A stretch of DNA of 64,000 nt from Actinomadura barringtoniae (GTDB taxonomy: Bacteria > Actinomycetota > Actinomycetes > Streptosporangiales > Streptosporangiaceae). The position numbers were made by a program, and so were the translations under genes. Location: NCBI RefSeq assembly GCF_017573505.1, contig NZ_JAGEOJ010000016.1, forward strand, positions 186,001 to 250,000, written 5' to 3'. Positions 43,721-52,218 of this stretch are shown piece after piece. The notes under the pieces were generated by a model. That model saw nothing but the letters and a program-made list of their open reading frames with translations. It searched no databases and was not told the origin of the DNA. The first letter of the stretch is position 1; each line of letters begins with the position of its first letter.

Positions 43721-44623
43721 ATGATGTCGCGCATGACAACGGGCGATGGCGACGCCGGCGGGCGGCTCTTTCCCGAGGACCTGGACGGCGTGGACCCCGT
43801 CGCAGCGGTGATGCTCGCGGACGCCTGCCGTTCCATCGCCGCCTATCCCGAGCTCATCGTGGTCGGCACGCTGTTCGCGGCGGCCGAGGAGATGGCGAAC
43901 GGATGGCAGGTCGTCTGCCCGTGCGATCCCCTCCCCCAGGGCGCCCGCGAACTGCTCGCCGAGCACCTGGGCGACCGCGCCGCGCTGGCCGGGGCCACCG
44001 AGGCCCGCGAGCTTCTCGCCGCCGCGCGCAGCCTGGAGAACGAGCCGCGCGACGAGCTGCGGGTCGCCGGGCACCGGTTCCGGATCGTACGGATCGAGCA
44101 GGCCGTGCGGACCGGCCCGGACGGACCCGAGCCGCCGCGGCCCACCGACCTGGACCCGCACCCCGCCGACCGCCGCCCCTTGCCCGCCCGGTCGTACGAC
44201 ATGCTGCCGATGGGGCACGACGTTCCCGACACCGCGACGGCCGAGCTGCTGTGCCAGCTGCTCGACGCGACCGCGCGAACGGGCAGCGAGCCGTCCGAGG
44301 CCTACCTCACGCCGGTGCTGCTGACGCCCGCGTTCACCATGGCGGAGAAGACCGGCGGCCGCTGGCGCCCGGTGGGCCGCCTGCACGACACGCCTCAGGA
44401 GGCCCGCCAGGCTCTGGCGACCTACTTCCGGCACGTGGTGCCCGCCGTCGAGCACCCGGGTGAGGAGGAGGCCGCCGACTACGCCGAGGCGGCCGACCTG
44501 CTCATCGACCAGTCCCGCCGCAACGGCATCGCGGTGGCCGGGCGCCGCTTCCGGGTGATCCGCATCGAGCGGATCACCCTCATGAGCCCCGAAGGCCCGG
44601 AGCCGCCCCGTACCGCGGACTAG
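43721..44623 (+). CDS. DUF5954-family protein
   Basis: 300 residues, soluble. I recognise the DUF5954 pattern GPEPPRPTDLDPHPADRRP near 130-150. The sequence has an internal duplication: GHRFRIVRIEQ...GPDGPEPPR in the middle returns at the C-terminus as GRRFRVIRIER...SPEGPEPPR. Function unknown. Two or three starts are possible: ATG at 43721, 43724 or 43733. Stands alone between a DMT transporter gene and thiI. Confidence 0.75.
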   Translation: MMSRMTTGDGDAGGRLFPEDLDGVDPVAAVMLADACRSIAAYPELIVVGTLFAAAEEMANGWQVVCPCDPLPQGARELLAEHLGDRAALAGATEARELLAAARSLENEPRDELRVAGHRFRIVRIEQAVRTGPDGPEPPRPTDLDPHPADRRPLPARSYDMLPMGHDVPDTATAELLCQLLDATARTGSEPSEAYLTPVLLTPAFTMAEKTGGRWRPVGRLHDTPQEARQALATYFRHVVPAVEHPGEEEAADYAEAADLLIDQSRRNGIAVAGRRFRVIRIERITLMSPEGPEPPRTAD

Positions 44624-44629
44624 GCCCGG

Positions 44630-44681
44630 CCTCAGGAACCGCCCTCAGCAATCGCCCTCAGGAGTCGCGCTCAGGAGTCGC
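44630..44681. repeat. Four 13-bp tandem repeats at the thiI 3' end
   Basis: Units 44630-44642, 44643-44655, 44656-44668 and 44669-44681, consensus CCTCAGGARTCGC. On the minus strand each unit holds a TGA; the one in the last unit is the thiI stop. Because 13 is not a multiple of three, the successive TGAs fall in all frames. Confidence 0.85.
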
Positions 44682-45897
44682 CGAAGACCGGCCGGTGCTC
44701 CTGGATCGAGTCCGCGAGCTGGTCGGCCAGCTCCGCGACGTCGAGCCGCTTCTCGATCTGCTTCAGGTCGTCGATCTTGGCCCGCGTCTCGGCCCGCCGC
44801 GGCGCCAGCAACGTGCAGCAGTCCTCGTCGGGCAGCTCGGAGATCGTCAGCGTCTTGATCTTCCGCGCCTGGTCCATGATCTCGGTCTTGTCCATGCCGA
44901 CCAGCGGCCGCAGGATCGGCAGCTCCACCGCGTCGTCAAGGGCGGTGATGTTGGTGAGCGTCTGGCTGCTGACCTGCCCCAGGGCGTCCCCGGTGATCAG
45001 CGCCGCGCCCTTCATCCGCCGCGCGAGCACCTCGCCGACCTTGAGCATCAGCCGCCGCTGGGCGATCACCGCGAGCCTGTCCGCGCCCGACGACTTGATC
45101 TGCTGCTGGGCCTTGCCGAACGGCACCACGAACAGCCGCGACCCGCCCTGGAACTTGTCCAGCTCCCGGACCAGCGCATAAGCCTTGTAGATCGACTCAG
45201 GCCCGGTGAAGGGCATCCCCGAGAAGTGCAGGTAGTCGACCCGCAGCCCCCGCCGCATCATCCGGTAGGCGGCCACCGGCGAGTCGATCCCGCCCGACAT
45301 CAGCACCAGCGCCCGGCCGCTCATCCCGACCGGCAGCCCGCCCTGCCCGGGCAGCCCGCCCGAGAAGACGAACGCCTCGTCCCGGTCGATCTCGATCGAG
45401 ACCGTGATGTCGGGCCCCTTCAGCTTGACAGGCAGCCCGTACACGTCGTTGATCTTGCCCCCGACGAGCCGGTCCAGCTCCGTCGAGGTCAGCGGGAACC
45501 GCTTGTCCCGCCGCTTGGTCCGTACGGCGAACGACCCCTGCCGCCCGGCCATCAGCTCCAGCGCGGCCCGCTCGACGCTCGCCACGTCCTTGCCGACCCG
45601 CCAGGCCCGGTGCGCCCACACGATGCCCATGACATCGGTGATCCGCTCCGCCAGCCGGTCGACGACCTCCACCGTGGCGTCCTTGGTCCGCACGATGAAC
45701 ACCCCGTGCCGCCGGATCACGTCCACCCGGGCGATCGGCCGCACCGCCGTCCGCACGTTGTCGGCCAGCCGCCGTTCGAACAGCTCCCGGTTCTTCCCCT
45801 TGAGCACGACCTCGCCGAGCTTGATCAGCACGCAGGGCTCCCCGTCCACCGCCGTGGGCTCCGCGACCACCTGAGGCGCGGCGTCGAGCGTGGTCAT
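44671..45897 (-). CDS. thiI: tRNA 4-thiouridine synthetase ThiI (no rhodanese domain)
   Basis: 408 residues. Ferredoxin-like and THUMP domains (about 15-170) precede a PP-loop ATPase domain with VLMSGGIDSPVAAYRM near 190 and TGDALGQVSSQTLTN. The C-terminal rhodanese domain of E. coli ThiI is absent, so sulfur must come from a separate cysteine desulfurase; ELPDEDCCTLLAPRR retains a Cys pair near 360. Makes s4U8 in tRNA; a role in thiamine synthesis is doubtful without the rhodanese. The ATG is supported by AGGAGGAG; longer starts are not. Confidence 0.92.
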   Translation of the reverse strand: MTTLDAAPQVVAEPTAVDGEPCVLIKLGEVVLKGKNRELFERRLADNVRTAVRPIARVDVIRRHGVFIVRTKDATVEVVDRLAERITDVMGIVWAHRAWRVGKDVASVERAALELMAGRQGSFAVRTKRRDKRFPLTSTELDRLVGGKINDVYGLPVKLKGPDITVSIEIDRDEAFVFSGGLPGQGGLPVGMSGRALVLMSGGIDSPVAAYRMMRRGLRVDYLHFSGMPFTGPESIYKAYALVRELDKFQGGSRLFVVPFGKAQQQIKSSGADRLAVIAQRRLMLKVGEVLARRMKGAALITGDALGQVSSQTLTNITALDDAVELPILRPLVGMDKTEIMDQARKIKTLTISELPDEDCCTLLAPRRAETRAKIDDLKQIEKRLDVAELADQLADSIQEHRPVFGDS

Positions 45898-45967
45898 GCG
45901 TACTCCTCCTGGCAAACCGAAAGGGGATGAACCATCTAGTGTGGCCCAGGAACGGCAACGCCGCGAC

Positions 45968-46351
45968 TCACAAACCTGTTCCCCTTGTGACCCCCACCAC
46001 ATCCACCCGCGCGTACGCCTGAACGGCCTCCGCGAACCGCGCCGGATCCACCTTCACAGACCTCCGCACCGCCTTCTCCGCCGACCTCACCCGCACCTCG
46101 GCCCGTTCCGGGGTCACGGTCACGGCCTCGACGTCGTCCCAGGGCAGGTACTCGGTCCCGAACCACAGCCCGTCCCGTTCCACCGCGGCCACCACGGGCG
46201 GCCGTCCGTACTCCACGAGCGCCAGCAGGAACACCGCCGCGTACGCGAGGGCGAGCACCCACGCGCTGGACTCCCACGCGATCAGCACGCGCATCAAGAA
46301 AAACCCGATCCCTCCCACCCACACGACCACGAACGCCACCGACAGCGCCAC
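45968..46351 (-). CDS. Small membrane protein with PH-like tail
   Basis: 127 residues: two N-terminal membrane helices (LSVAFVVVWVGGIGFFLM, LALAYAAVFLLALV), then a soluble part with ERDGLWFGTEYLPWDDVEAVTV that resembles bacterial PH/YcxB-type domains. Its GTG lies inside the 3' end of the upstream gene (58-base overlap), so translation is probably coupled. Function unknown. Confidence 0.6.
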   Translation of the reverse strand: MALSVAFVVVWVGGIGFFLMRVLIAWESSAWVLALAYAAVFLLALVEYGRPPVVAAVERDGLWFGTEYLPWDDVEAVTVTPERAEVRVRSAEKAVRRSVKVDPARFAEAVQAYARVDVVGVTRGTGL

Positions 46352-46941
46352 CGACCCGAACCCGGCCCGAACCCGGCCCGAACCCTCAGCCGACCATGGT
46401 CCTCCGCGACCACCAGCCGCACCGGAATCCGGGCGACCCCTTCCAACCGTTCAGCCAGCCGCCGAGGCTCCACCCGGTCCCCGTCGAGCGTCGCCCACCG
46501 GCCAAGATCAAGCCGCAGCACGCTCACCTTCCCACCGGCCTGCCTGAATCGCGGCGGCGCAGGGAGCTCACTCAGCCGCTCCTTCACATCCGCGACCTTC
46601 GAACCGGTCTTCTTCTGTGGCCTCCGCAACCCGGCCCACGAGCGCCCGCCACCCAGATCAACGACGAGCACCCCTGAAATCGAGCTCCAACCAAGCCTCT
46701 CGGCAGCCCGTCCCACCAGCACGCCCGCCGCGTCCATCTCGAAGCCTCTGCGCGGGATGGACGCATGGACAGCGAACGCCACCACCGGCCAGGCCATGAT
46801 GAACCCCATCGGCCCATCATTGGTCGCCGGCCAACCGGCGAGCACCACCATCCAGATCCCGGCCCCGGCCAACATCGGCGCCGACCAAGGGAACACCCTC
46901 ATCAGCGCCCACCGCTGCCGGACAACGACCGTCTTGGCCAT
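46294..46941 (-). CDS. Membrane protein of unknown function, paired with the next gene
   Basis: 215 residues. Two N-terminal membrane helices (SAPMLAGAGIWMVVLAG, GFIMAWPVVAFAVHA), then a soluble region with GFEMDAAGVLVGRAAERLGW and WATLDGDRVEPRRLAERL, again reminiscent of a PH-like fold. The C-terminal 25 residues are Arg/Trp/Ser-rich and encoded by direct repeats of ACCCGGCCCGA that also form the start region of the overlapping gene. That repeat may have shifted the frame in an originally single gene. ATG with GGAGG upstream. Confidence 0.58.
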   Translation of the reverse strand: MAKTVVVRQRWALMRVFPWSAPMLAGAGIWMVVLAGWPATNDGPMGFIMAWPVVAFAVHASIPRRGFEMDAAGVLVGRAAERLGWSSISGVLVVDLGGGRSWAGLRRPQKKTGSKVADVKERLSELPAPPRFRQAGGKVSVLRLDLGRWATLDGDRVEPRRLAERLEGVARIPVRLVVAEDHGRLRVRAGFGPGSGRWRCRWRSWSCGWEGSGFS

Positions 46942-47021
46942 CGGTTCGTCCTCCGCATTCACCCGTGATCAAGACGCGTCTCAACCCGCGCAGGAGCACC
47001 GCCGATGCCTAGACTGAGCCA

Positions 47022-47504
47022 ATGTCAGGGAACGTCGCCGTCCGGCCCGCGACCCTCGCCGACTCCGAGGCCGTAGCGAGCATCTGGCTGCACGGCTGGC
47101 GCGACGGCCACGTCGGTCACGTGCCCGACGAGCTCGTCGCCGTCCGCGGCCCCGAATCCTTCGCGACCCGCGCGCCCCAGCGCGTGGACGACACCGTGGT
47201 CGCGACCGTCGACGACCAGGTCGCCGGCTTCATCATGGTCGTGGGCGACGAGGTGGAACAGGTCTACGTCTCCTCGGATCACCGAGGCTCAGGCGTAGCC
47301 TCAACACTCCTCACCGAGGCCGAACGCCTGGTCCGCGCGAACGGCCACGCCCAGGCCTGGCTGGCGGTCGTGGCCGGCAACGCCCGCGCCCGCCGCTTCT
47401 ACGAACGCCAAGGCTGGACCGACGAGGGCCCGTTCCACTACCCGGCCGTGGGCCCGAACGGCCCCATCGACGTCCCCGTTCACCGCTACGTCAAGCAGGT
47501 CTGA
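47022..47504 (+). CDS. GNAT-family N-acetyltransferase
   Basis: 160 residues. Complete GNAT fold: RPATLADSEAVASIWLHGWR at the start, motif A VYVSSDHRGSGVASTLLTEA near 84-103 and NARARRFYERQGW for motif B. Acceptor unknown. The last 14 bases overlap the convergent methyltransferase gene. Confidence 0.88.
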   Translation: MSGNVAVRPATLADSEAVASIWLHGWRDGHVGHVPDELVAVRGPESFATRAPQRVDDTVVATVDDQVAGFIMVVGDEVEQVYVSSDHRGSGVASTLLTEAERLVRANGHAQAWLAVVAGNARARRFYERQGWTDEGPFHYPAVGPNGPIDVPVHRYVKQV

Positions 47505-48132
47505 CGGCCAGCAGGAACGCCTGCGGCGAGTCCTCGGGATAGTCCCCCGCATCCGCCTCCCGCACGAGCCGAGCCCGCACCTCGAACCCGGCCCGCTCAA
47601 GCAGCCCAGCGACATCCTCAGGCTGCCGATGGTGAAACTCAAGATCCACCGCATGGCTCCCCGCCCGAGTCCTGTGTTCCACCGAGTCCCCCACCTGGAA
47701 CGCAACCAGCAGATAACCACCAACACCCAACGCCTCAAAGAACCCGCCGAACACCCCGGCCAACCGTTCCTGAGGCACATGAATAATCGAATACCAGGCC
47801 ACAATCCCGCCCAGAGCCCCCGGCTCGAGCCCCAAATCCAACATCGACCCAACCTCGAACCGCAACCCCGGATAGCTCTCCCGACAGAGCCTCACCAGCT
47901 CCGGCGACAGGTCGATCCCAAAGGCATCAACCCCCAGCTCCACCAGGAACCCCGTAATCCGCCCGGACCCGCACCCCACATCCGCGACCGGCCCCCGCAC
48001 AAGCTCGGCGAACCCCCGAAGCATCGCCCGGTCCAGCGGCTTAACCGCCAGCTCCCCCTCAATCCACTCCGCGAACTCCCCCGCCATCAAGTCATAAGAA
48101 GCCCGAGTAGCCCGCAAGAACTCCTCCTCCAT
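47491..48132 (-). CDS. Class I SAM-dependent methyltransferase
   Basis: 213 residues. SAM motif I PVADVGCGSGRITGFL near 50, motif II GIDLSPELVRLCRE and motif IV GGIVAWYSIIHVP. General small-molecule methyltransferase of the Methyltransf_11/25 type; substrate unknown. ATG with GGAGG eight bases upstream; a GTG farther up would add an unsupported 30 residues. Codon use is AT-richer in the third position than the neighbours, with many non-G/C-ending codons on its complement (CCA, TCA, AGC), a hint of transfer. Confidence 0.85.
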   Translation of the reverse strand: MEEEFLRATRASYDLMAGEFAEWIEGELAVKPLDRAMLRGFAELVRGPVADVGCGSGRITGFLVELGVDAFGIDLSPELVRLCRESYPGLRFEVGSMLDLGLEPGALGGIVAWYSIIHVPQERLAGVFGGFFEALGVGGYLLVAFQVGDSVEHRTRAGSHAVDLEFHHRQPEDVAGLLERAGFEVRARLVREADAGDYPEDSPQAFLLAVRPA

Positions 48133-48154
48133 AACCCCACCCTCCACCACTTGA

Positions 48155-48706
48155 CTGAGCATCGGAGCCTTCTCGCTCGTCGTAGGCCTGCTCACCCCGG
48201 CCCACGTCGATCCCCACACCAACTACCGCCGCTACTCCCCCGCCCAGATCCCCGAAGCTCGTCTCTACGCCACACTGCGCCGCCTCCAAGTCCCCATCGC
48301 GACCATGCGAGCCGTTCACGAGCGCGGCGTCGAAGCCGTCCTCACGGAGCATCGCCAACGCCTGCAGAACGTTGCCGACTCGCTCTCCCCGCTCATCGAG
48401 ACCGTCGACCGCTACATAGTGAAGGGGATTCCCGTGAAGGCCAGCCGCATTACCCAGGTCACGATCGTGGCCGACGGCCTACAGGCCTCCATCGCCTTCT
48501 ACCGTGACGCCTTCGACGCCGCCTACAACGAGGACATCGGCTCGTGCCAGCTCGGCACCTATCCGGACGACGACTTCTTCCTCCTGACGGTGGCCAACCC
48601 CGCTCGACGCCCCTGGCCAGGCGGCCCCGCCAAGTTCGGCCTCCTCGTAGAGGACGTCGACGCGGCAGACCCCGGCGGTAACCACGTCGACCTCTACCAG
48701 GGCTGA
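48155..48706 (+). pseudogene. Remnant of a MerR-regulator / glyoxalase fusion gene with two in-frame deletions
   Basis: The frame reads LSIGAFSLVVGLLTPAHVDP, a MerR N-terminus from which the two helices of the DNA-binding motif and the recognition wing start are missing. It then runs normally through NYRRYSPAQIPEARLYATLRR and the dimerisation helix into a VOC domain (ITQVTIVADGLQASIAFYRD). Near the end EDVDAADPGGNHVDLYQG joins two VOC parts that are normally ~25 residues apart. There is no ATG, GTG or TTG at the head (an in-frame stop precedes CTG). Downstream ATG at 48305 could still give a 133-residue product. Confidence 0.72.
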
Positions 48707-48716
48707 GTGAGGCGCC

Positions 48717-49469
48717 GTGCTCAGCGAGGTCGGCGTCATCGTCTTGGCCGGGTCGAGCGGACGGGTGGACACGCCTCGTGCCCTCATCTTGGCGGCCTCC
48801 GGGGTGACCGCCCTCGCTCTGCGTTGGTGGGGTGGCCCCGGCCGGCAGCCCAGCATCTCCGAAGTCCCCATCGAGACGATCACCAGTGCCGTCGATGACC
48901 TCCTGGACATGGGAGTAGGCCGCGTCAGCCTGCTGGGAACGTCCAAGGGAGCCGAGGCCGCGCTGCTGGCGGCCTGCTTCGACCCCAGAATCCACAGCGT
49001 CATCGCCGTCTCGCCGTCCTCTGTGGTCTGGGAGGGGCTGGGCGGTCGGCCGCCGCGGTCCTCGTGGACGTGGCGGGGACGCCCGCTGCCTTTCGTTCCG
49101 TACGACGAGACGTGGCAGCCGGGGCCCGAGCCGGTCTCGTACGCGTCGTTGTATCTGCGAAGCCTGGAGTCGGCGGCCCCTGAGGCCGCGATCCCGGTTG
49201 AACGCGCGGCCGCCGACCTGCTCCTCATCGGCGGGGGCGCCGACGCCCTCTGGCCGTCGTGCCGCTTCATCGATGACCTGAGTCGTCGGCGCCGTGAGGC
49301 CGGGCGCCCGGTCTCGGTCATGACGCATCCGTCGGCCGGACACCGGGTCCTGTTTCCGGGTGAAGATCCGCCTCCGCCGAGCCGCCTCTTGCACGGGGGG
49401 ACGCCAGAAGCCGATCGCGCCCTCGGGGCGATGGCCTGGCCCCACGTTCTCCAAGCCCTCGCCTGGTGA
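48717..49469 (+). CDS. Alpha/beta-hydrolase, acyl-CoA thioester hydrolase (BAAT C-terminal) type
   Basis: 250 residues. Nucleophile elbow LLGTSKGAEAALLAAC near 75 (G-T-S-K-G), Asp in LIGGGADALWPS and His in PSAGHRVLFPGE near 205, the BAAT/dienelactone-hydrolase order. The N-terminal accessory domain of true BAAT enzymes is missing. GTG start eleven bases after the MerR remnant's stop, so probably read from the same promoter as the lost gene. Substrate unknown. Confidence 0.82.
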   Translation: MLSEVGVIVLAGSSGRVDTPRALILAASGVTALALRWWGGPGRQPSISEVPIETITSAVDDLLDMGVGRVSLLGTSKGAEAALLAACFDPRIHSVIAVSPSSVVWEGLGGRPPRSSWTWRGRPLPFVPYDETWQPGPEPVSYASLYLRSLESAAPEAAIPVERAAADLLLIGGGADALWPSCRFIDDLSRRRREAGRPVSVMTHPSAGHRVLFPGEDPPPPSRLLHGGTPEADRALGAMAWPHVLQALAW

Positions 49470-49572
49470 GGCCTCCGGGCGCGCAGGCTTGGGCCCCGGC
49501 ACGAGACTGGAAGCGCGCACGCCCGGAGGGGCGGACCTCCACGGAGCGGATCAAGGCTGCCGAGCCGGACCG

Positions 49573-50370
49573 CTAGTCGCCGGACCGGGCGGCCTTCCGG
49601 GCTATGGCCTCGAGCTCGCCCAGCGCGGCCGGATCGGTCTTGGTCAGGTCCAGGCGTTCGGCCCGCTCGATGATCTTGATGATCGAGATGATGTTCTGCC
49701 TGGTCCAGTTGAGCCGTTCCGCCAGTTCCTCGATGTCGACGAGCGCCTGTTCGCGGTCGTCTTCCGCCGCCTCCCGGTCGACGCGTGCGGCCGTACGGTC
49801 CCGGCGTGCGGCGAACCGGTTCTGCGCGTCGGCGTGCCGGGCTCGTCCCTCGGCCTCCCGGTCCACCCGCAAGGTCAGCAGGAAGGCCCGCAGGGCCGCG
49901 CGATCGACGCGGTTGGAGGCGCGGTCCTCCTCGTCGGAGCGTTGCTGCTCCGGCGTTCGCCGGTCGATCGGCTGGCCGGCGGCGCGGTCGTCACGCAGCT
50001 CGGCGAGGCGCAACAGCTCCAACATCCGCTCGGCGGAGGCCTCGGCCACCTGCGCGGACTCGACGGCTTGCGCGGCCCGCACCGCGGCCCGTTCGTCACG
50101 GCCCTCGGCCGCGTCGTCCCGGGCCTCGGCGGCCATGTCACGGGATCGGCCGACCTTCCGGCGCCGCCCGGCCTCGGCGACCGCGTCGGAATCACGGCGC
50201 GGGCCTTGGTCGTGTTCTGGATCGAGACCGGTGTCGGCTTCGTCCTCCACTCGCCCATGGAGGGCCTCCGCGACCCGCACCGCCACAGCACTCAGCGGAT
50301 CGTCTGGGTGCTGCGCGGCCAGCCCCTCCAGCAACACCACCACAGCGCCGACTTCGTCCCGGCTCAACAT
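49573..50370 (-). CDS. Highly charged coiled-coil protein of unknown function
   Basis: 265 residues. After a small N-terminal region (MLSRDEVGAVVVLLEGLAAQ), residues about 60-240 are almost pure Ala/Arg/Asp/Glu with heptad-like runs such as AAEARDDAAEGRDERAAV, and the C-terminus (LNWTRQNIISIIKIIERAE) is a short amphipathic helix. Similar RD/AE-rich stretches occur in front of actinobacterial signalling domains, but no catalytic domain follows here. ATG with GAGGAG nine bases upstream. No homology I can name. Confidence 0.6.
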   Translation of the reverse strand: MLSRDEVGAVVVLLEGLAAQHPDDPLSAVAVRVAEALHGRVEDEADTGLDPEHDQGPRRDSDAVAEAGRRRKVGRSRDMAAEARDDAAEGRDERAAVRAAQAVESAQVAEASAERMLELLRLAELRDDRAAGQPIDRRTPEQQRSDEEDRASNRVDRAALRAFLLTLRVDREAEGRARHADAQNRFAARRDRTAARVDREAAEDDREQALVDIEELAERLNWTRQNIISIIKIIERAERLDLTKTDPAALGELEAIARKAARSGD

Positions 50371-50495
50371 CGTCCACATCTCCTCAGCCAGAGAAGACCT
50401 CTTCCCCACAAGGCTAGACGGCGCTGTCGCCTGACGAAGCCCGCCTTCACCGAACCTCAACCCTAGAGCGTCAGGCGCCCAGAGCCTGGTGCGCG

Positions 50496-50975
50496 TCAGT
50501 CGTGATCGTAGACGGTGACGGGCAGGCCGCGGGTTGTGAGCTCGTCGGTGATGAAGGGTTCTATGCGGCGCCATTGGCCGCCGGCCAGGCCCGTGCCTAT
50601 GCGGGGCATGTGGACACCGGCCTTGAGGTTTCTCGCTTGAACGGCCAGGCTGCGGAGGCACTCGTGAAGGGCTTCGTAGCGGATGGGCGGGCCTGAGCTG
50701 CGGCCGGTCTTGGTGCCGTGCTGGCCGATCATGTTGGCGACCCAGGTGTCGGGGGTCACCTGAACGAGCTGGATCGCGCCCAGCTCGAAGTCGTTGCGGG
50801 CGCGCTCGCGGTGCCAGGCGCGGTAGGCCGCCTCGGGCTCGGGCCAGCGCTTGGAGATCGCCAGCACGAAGCCCTTGCCCCAGCCGCCGCGGTCGTTGCA
50901 CACGTGCGCGATCACCTTGGGGCCCTTGGCCTGGGGGCTCGTCGCGTCGCCCCTGATGTAGTCGATCTGCCCCAT
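50496..50975 (-). CDS. Macro-domain (ADP-ribose-binding) protein
   Basis: 159 residues, a single macro domain. MGQIDYIRGDATSPQAKGP starts the fold, VIAHVCNDRGGWGKGF is loop 1 with the catalytic-type Asn, and HMPRIGTGLAGGQW is loop 2. This matches the TARG1/Appr-1''-processing side of the family (short, no extra domains), which removes ADP-ribose from proteins or nucleic acid or processes ADP-ribose phosphates. No DarT/ART toxin is adjacent, so a house-keeping or defence role is open. Confidence 0.9.
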   Translation of the reverse strand: MGQIDYIRGDATSPQAKGPKVIAHVCNDRGGWGKGFVLAISKRWPEPEAAYRAWHRERARNDFELGAIQLVQVTPDTWVANMIGQHGTKTGRSSGPPIRYEALHECLRSLAVQARNLKAGVHMPRIGTGLAGGQWRRIEPFITDELTTRGLPVTVYDHD

Positions 50976-51006
50976 GGGGTGGACGGTAGCGGGGTGTACC
51001 GACAGA

Positions 51007-51036
51007 AACGCCCCGCGGCCGGAGCTGCGGGGCGTT
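51007..51036 (-). terminator. Terminator after pfkA
   Basis: Perfect 10-bp inverted repeat AACGCCCCGC / GCGGGGCGTT (51007-51016 / 51027-51036), ten-base loop, followed on the minus strand by TTCTGT. Twelve bases after the pfkA stop. Confidence 0.85.
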
Positions 51037-51048
51037 CGGGAGTGCCGG

Positions 51049-52092
51049 TCAGCCGAAGAAGACCTCGGCTTCTGCGTAGCGCTCCATGGGGACGGTCTTG
51101 AGCTCGGCGGTGGCGGCTTCCAGGTCGACGCGGACGATGTCGGTGCCCTGGAGGGAGACCATCTTGCCGAAGTCGCCGTCGCGGACCGCGTCGATCGCCT
51201 GGAGGCCGAAGCGGGTGGCGAGGACGCGGTCGAAGGCGCTCGGGGTGCCGCCGCGCTGGATGTGGCCGAGAACGGTGGCGCGCGCCTCCTTGCCGGTGCG
51301 CTTCTCGATCTCGTCGGCGAGGCGCTGGCCGATGCCGCCGAGGCGGACGTGGCCGAACGCGTCGAGCTCGCCGGTCCGGACGTCCATCTGGCCCTCGCGC
51401 GGGTGAGCGCCCTCGGCGACCACGATGATCGGCGCGTAGCGGGTCTTGAAACGGCTCTCGACGTACTCGACGACCTTGTCGATGTCGAAGGGGCGCTCGG
51501 GGATCAGGATCACGTTGGCGCCCGCGGCCATGCCGGCGTGCAGGGCGATCCAGCCCGCGTGGCGGCCCATGACCTCGCAGATCAGCGCGCGGTGGTGGCT
51601 CTCGGCAGTGGTGTGGAGGCGGTCGATGGCCTCCATCGCGATGTTGACCGCGGTGTCGAAGCCGAAGGTGTAGTCGGTGGCGTTCAAGTCGTTGTCGATG
51701 GTCTTCGGAACACCGACGACGTTGACGCCGTTCTCGTACAGCTGCCGCGCGACGCCCAGGGTGTCCTCGCCGCCGATGGCGATCAGGGCGTCGACGCCGA
51801 GGCCGGCGAGGTTGTCCTTGATGCGCTCGATGCCGCCCTCGACCTTGATCGGGTTGGTGCGGGACGAGCCGAGGATCGTGCCGCCGCGCGGCAGGATCCC
51901 CCGGACGGCCTGAACGTCGAGCGCGATGGTGTCGCCCTCGAGCGGACCGCGCCAGCCGGCCCGGAAGCCGACGAACTCATAGCCGAAGACCTGGACGCCC
52001 TTGCGCACGACGGCGCGGATGACGGCGTTCAGGCCGGGACAGTCACCTCCGCCGGTCAGCACTCCGACGCGCATGCCCTCTTGCTCGGTCAA
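51049..52092 (-). CDS. pfkA: 6-phosphofructokinase, probably pyrophosphate-dependent
   Basis: 347 residues (341 from the internal ATG). MRVGVLTGGGDCPGLNAVIR, the catalytic PKTIDNDL and EVMGRHAGWIALHAG are all intact. Counting from MRVG, position 104 is Asp (GGED) and 124 is Lys (VPKTID), where ATP-dependent enzymes have Gly at both; Asp104 blocks ATP and Lys124 binds pyrophosphate in Amycolatopsis-type PPi-PFK. So PPi is the likely phosphoryl donor. TTG start chosen because AAGGAGGG lies at ideal spacing; ATG at 52074 has none. Confidence 0.93.
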   Translation of the reverse strand: MTEQEGMRVGVLTGGGDCPGLNAVIRAVVRKGVQVFGYEFVGFRAGWRGPLEGDTIALDVQAVRGILPRGGTILGSSRTNPIKVEGGIERIKDNLAGLGVDALIAIGGEDTLGVARQLYENGVNVVGVPKTIDNDLNATDYTFGFDTAVNIAMEAIDRLHTTAESHHRALICEVMGRHAGWIALHAGMAAGANVILIPERPFDIDKVVEYVESRFKTRYAPIIVVAEGAHPREGQMDVRTGELDAFGHVRLGGIGQRLADEIEKRTGKEARATVLGHIQRGGTPSAFDRVLATRFGLQAIDAVRDGDFGKMVSLQGTDIVRVDLEAATAELKTVPMERYAEAEVFFG

Positions 52093-52218
52093 CAGGCCCT
52101 CCTTAGTGGTTGCGGCCAAGCGTAGTGATGCGGGCAGAGGTCCACACGGCAATCGCCGAGCCGTGTCGGGCACGCCCACATTGGTCTAGACCATAGCGGA
52201 GGGTGGAGGATGGCGAGC

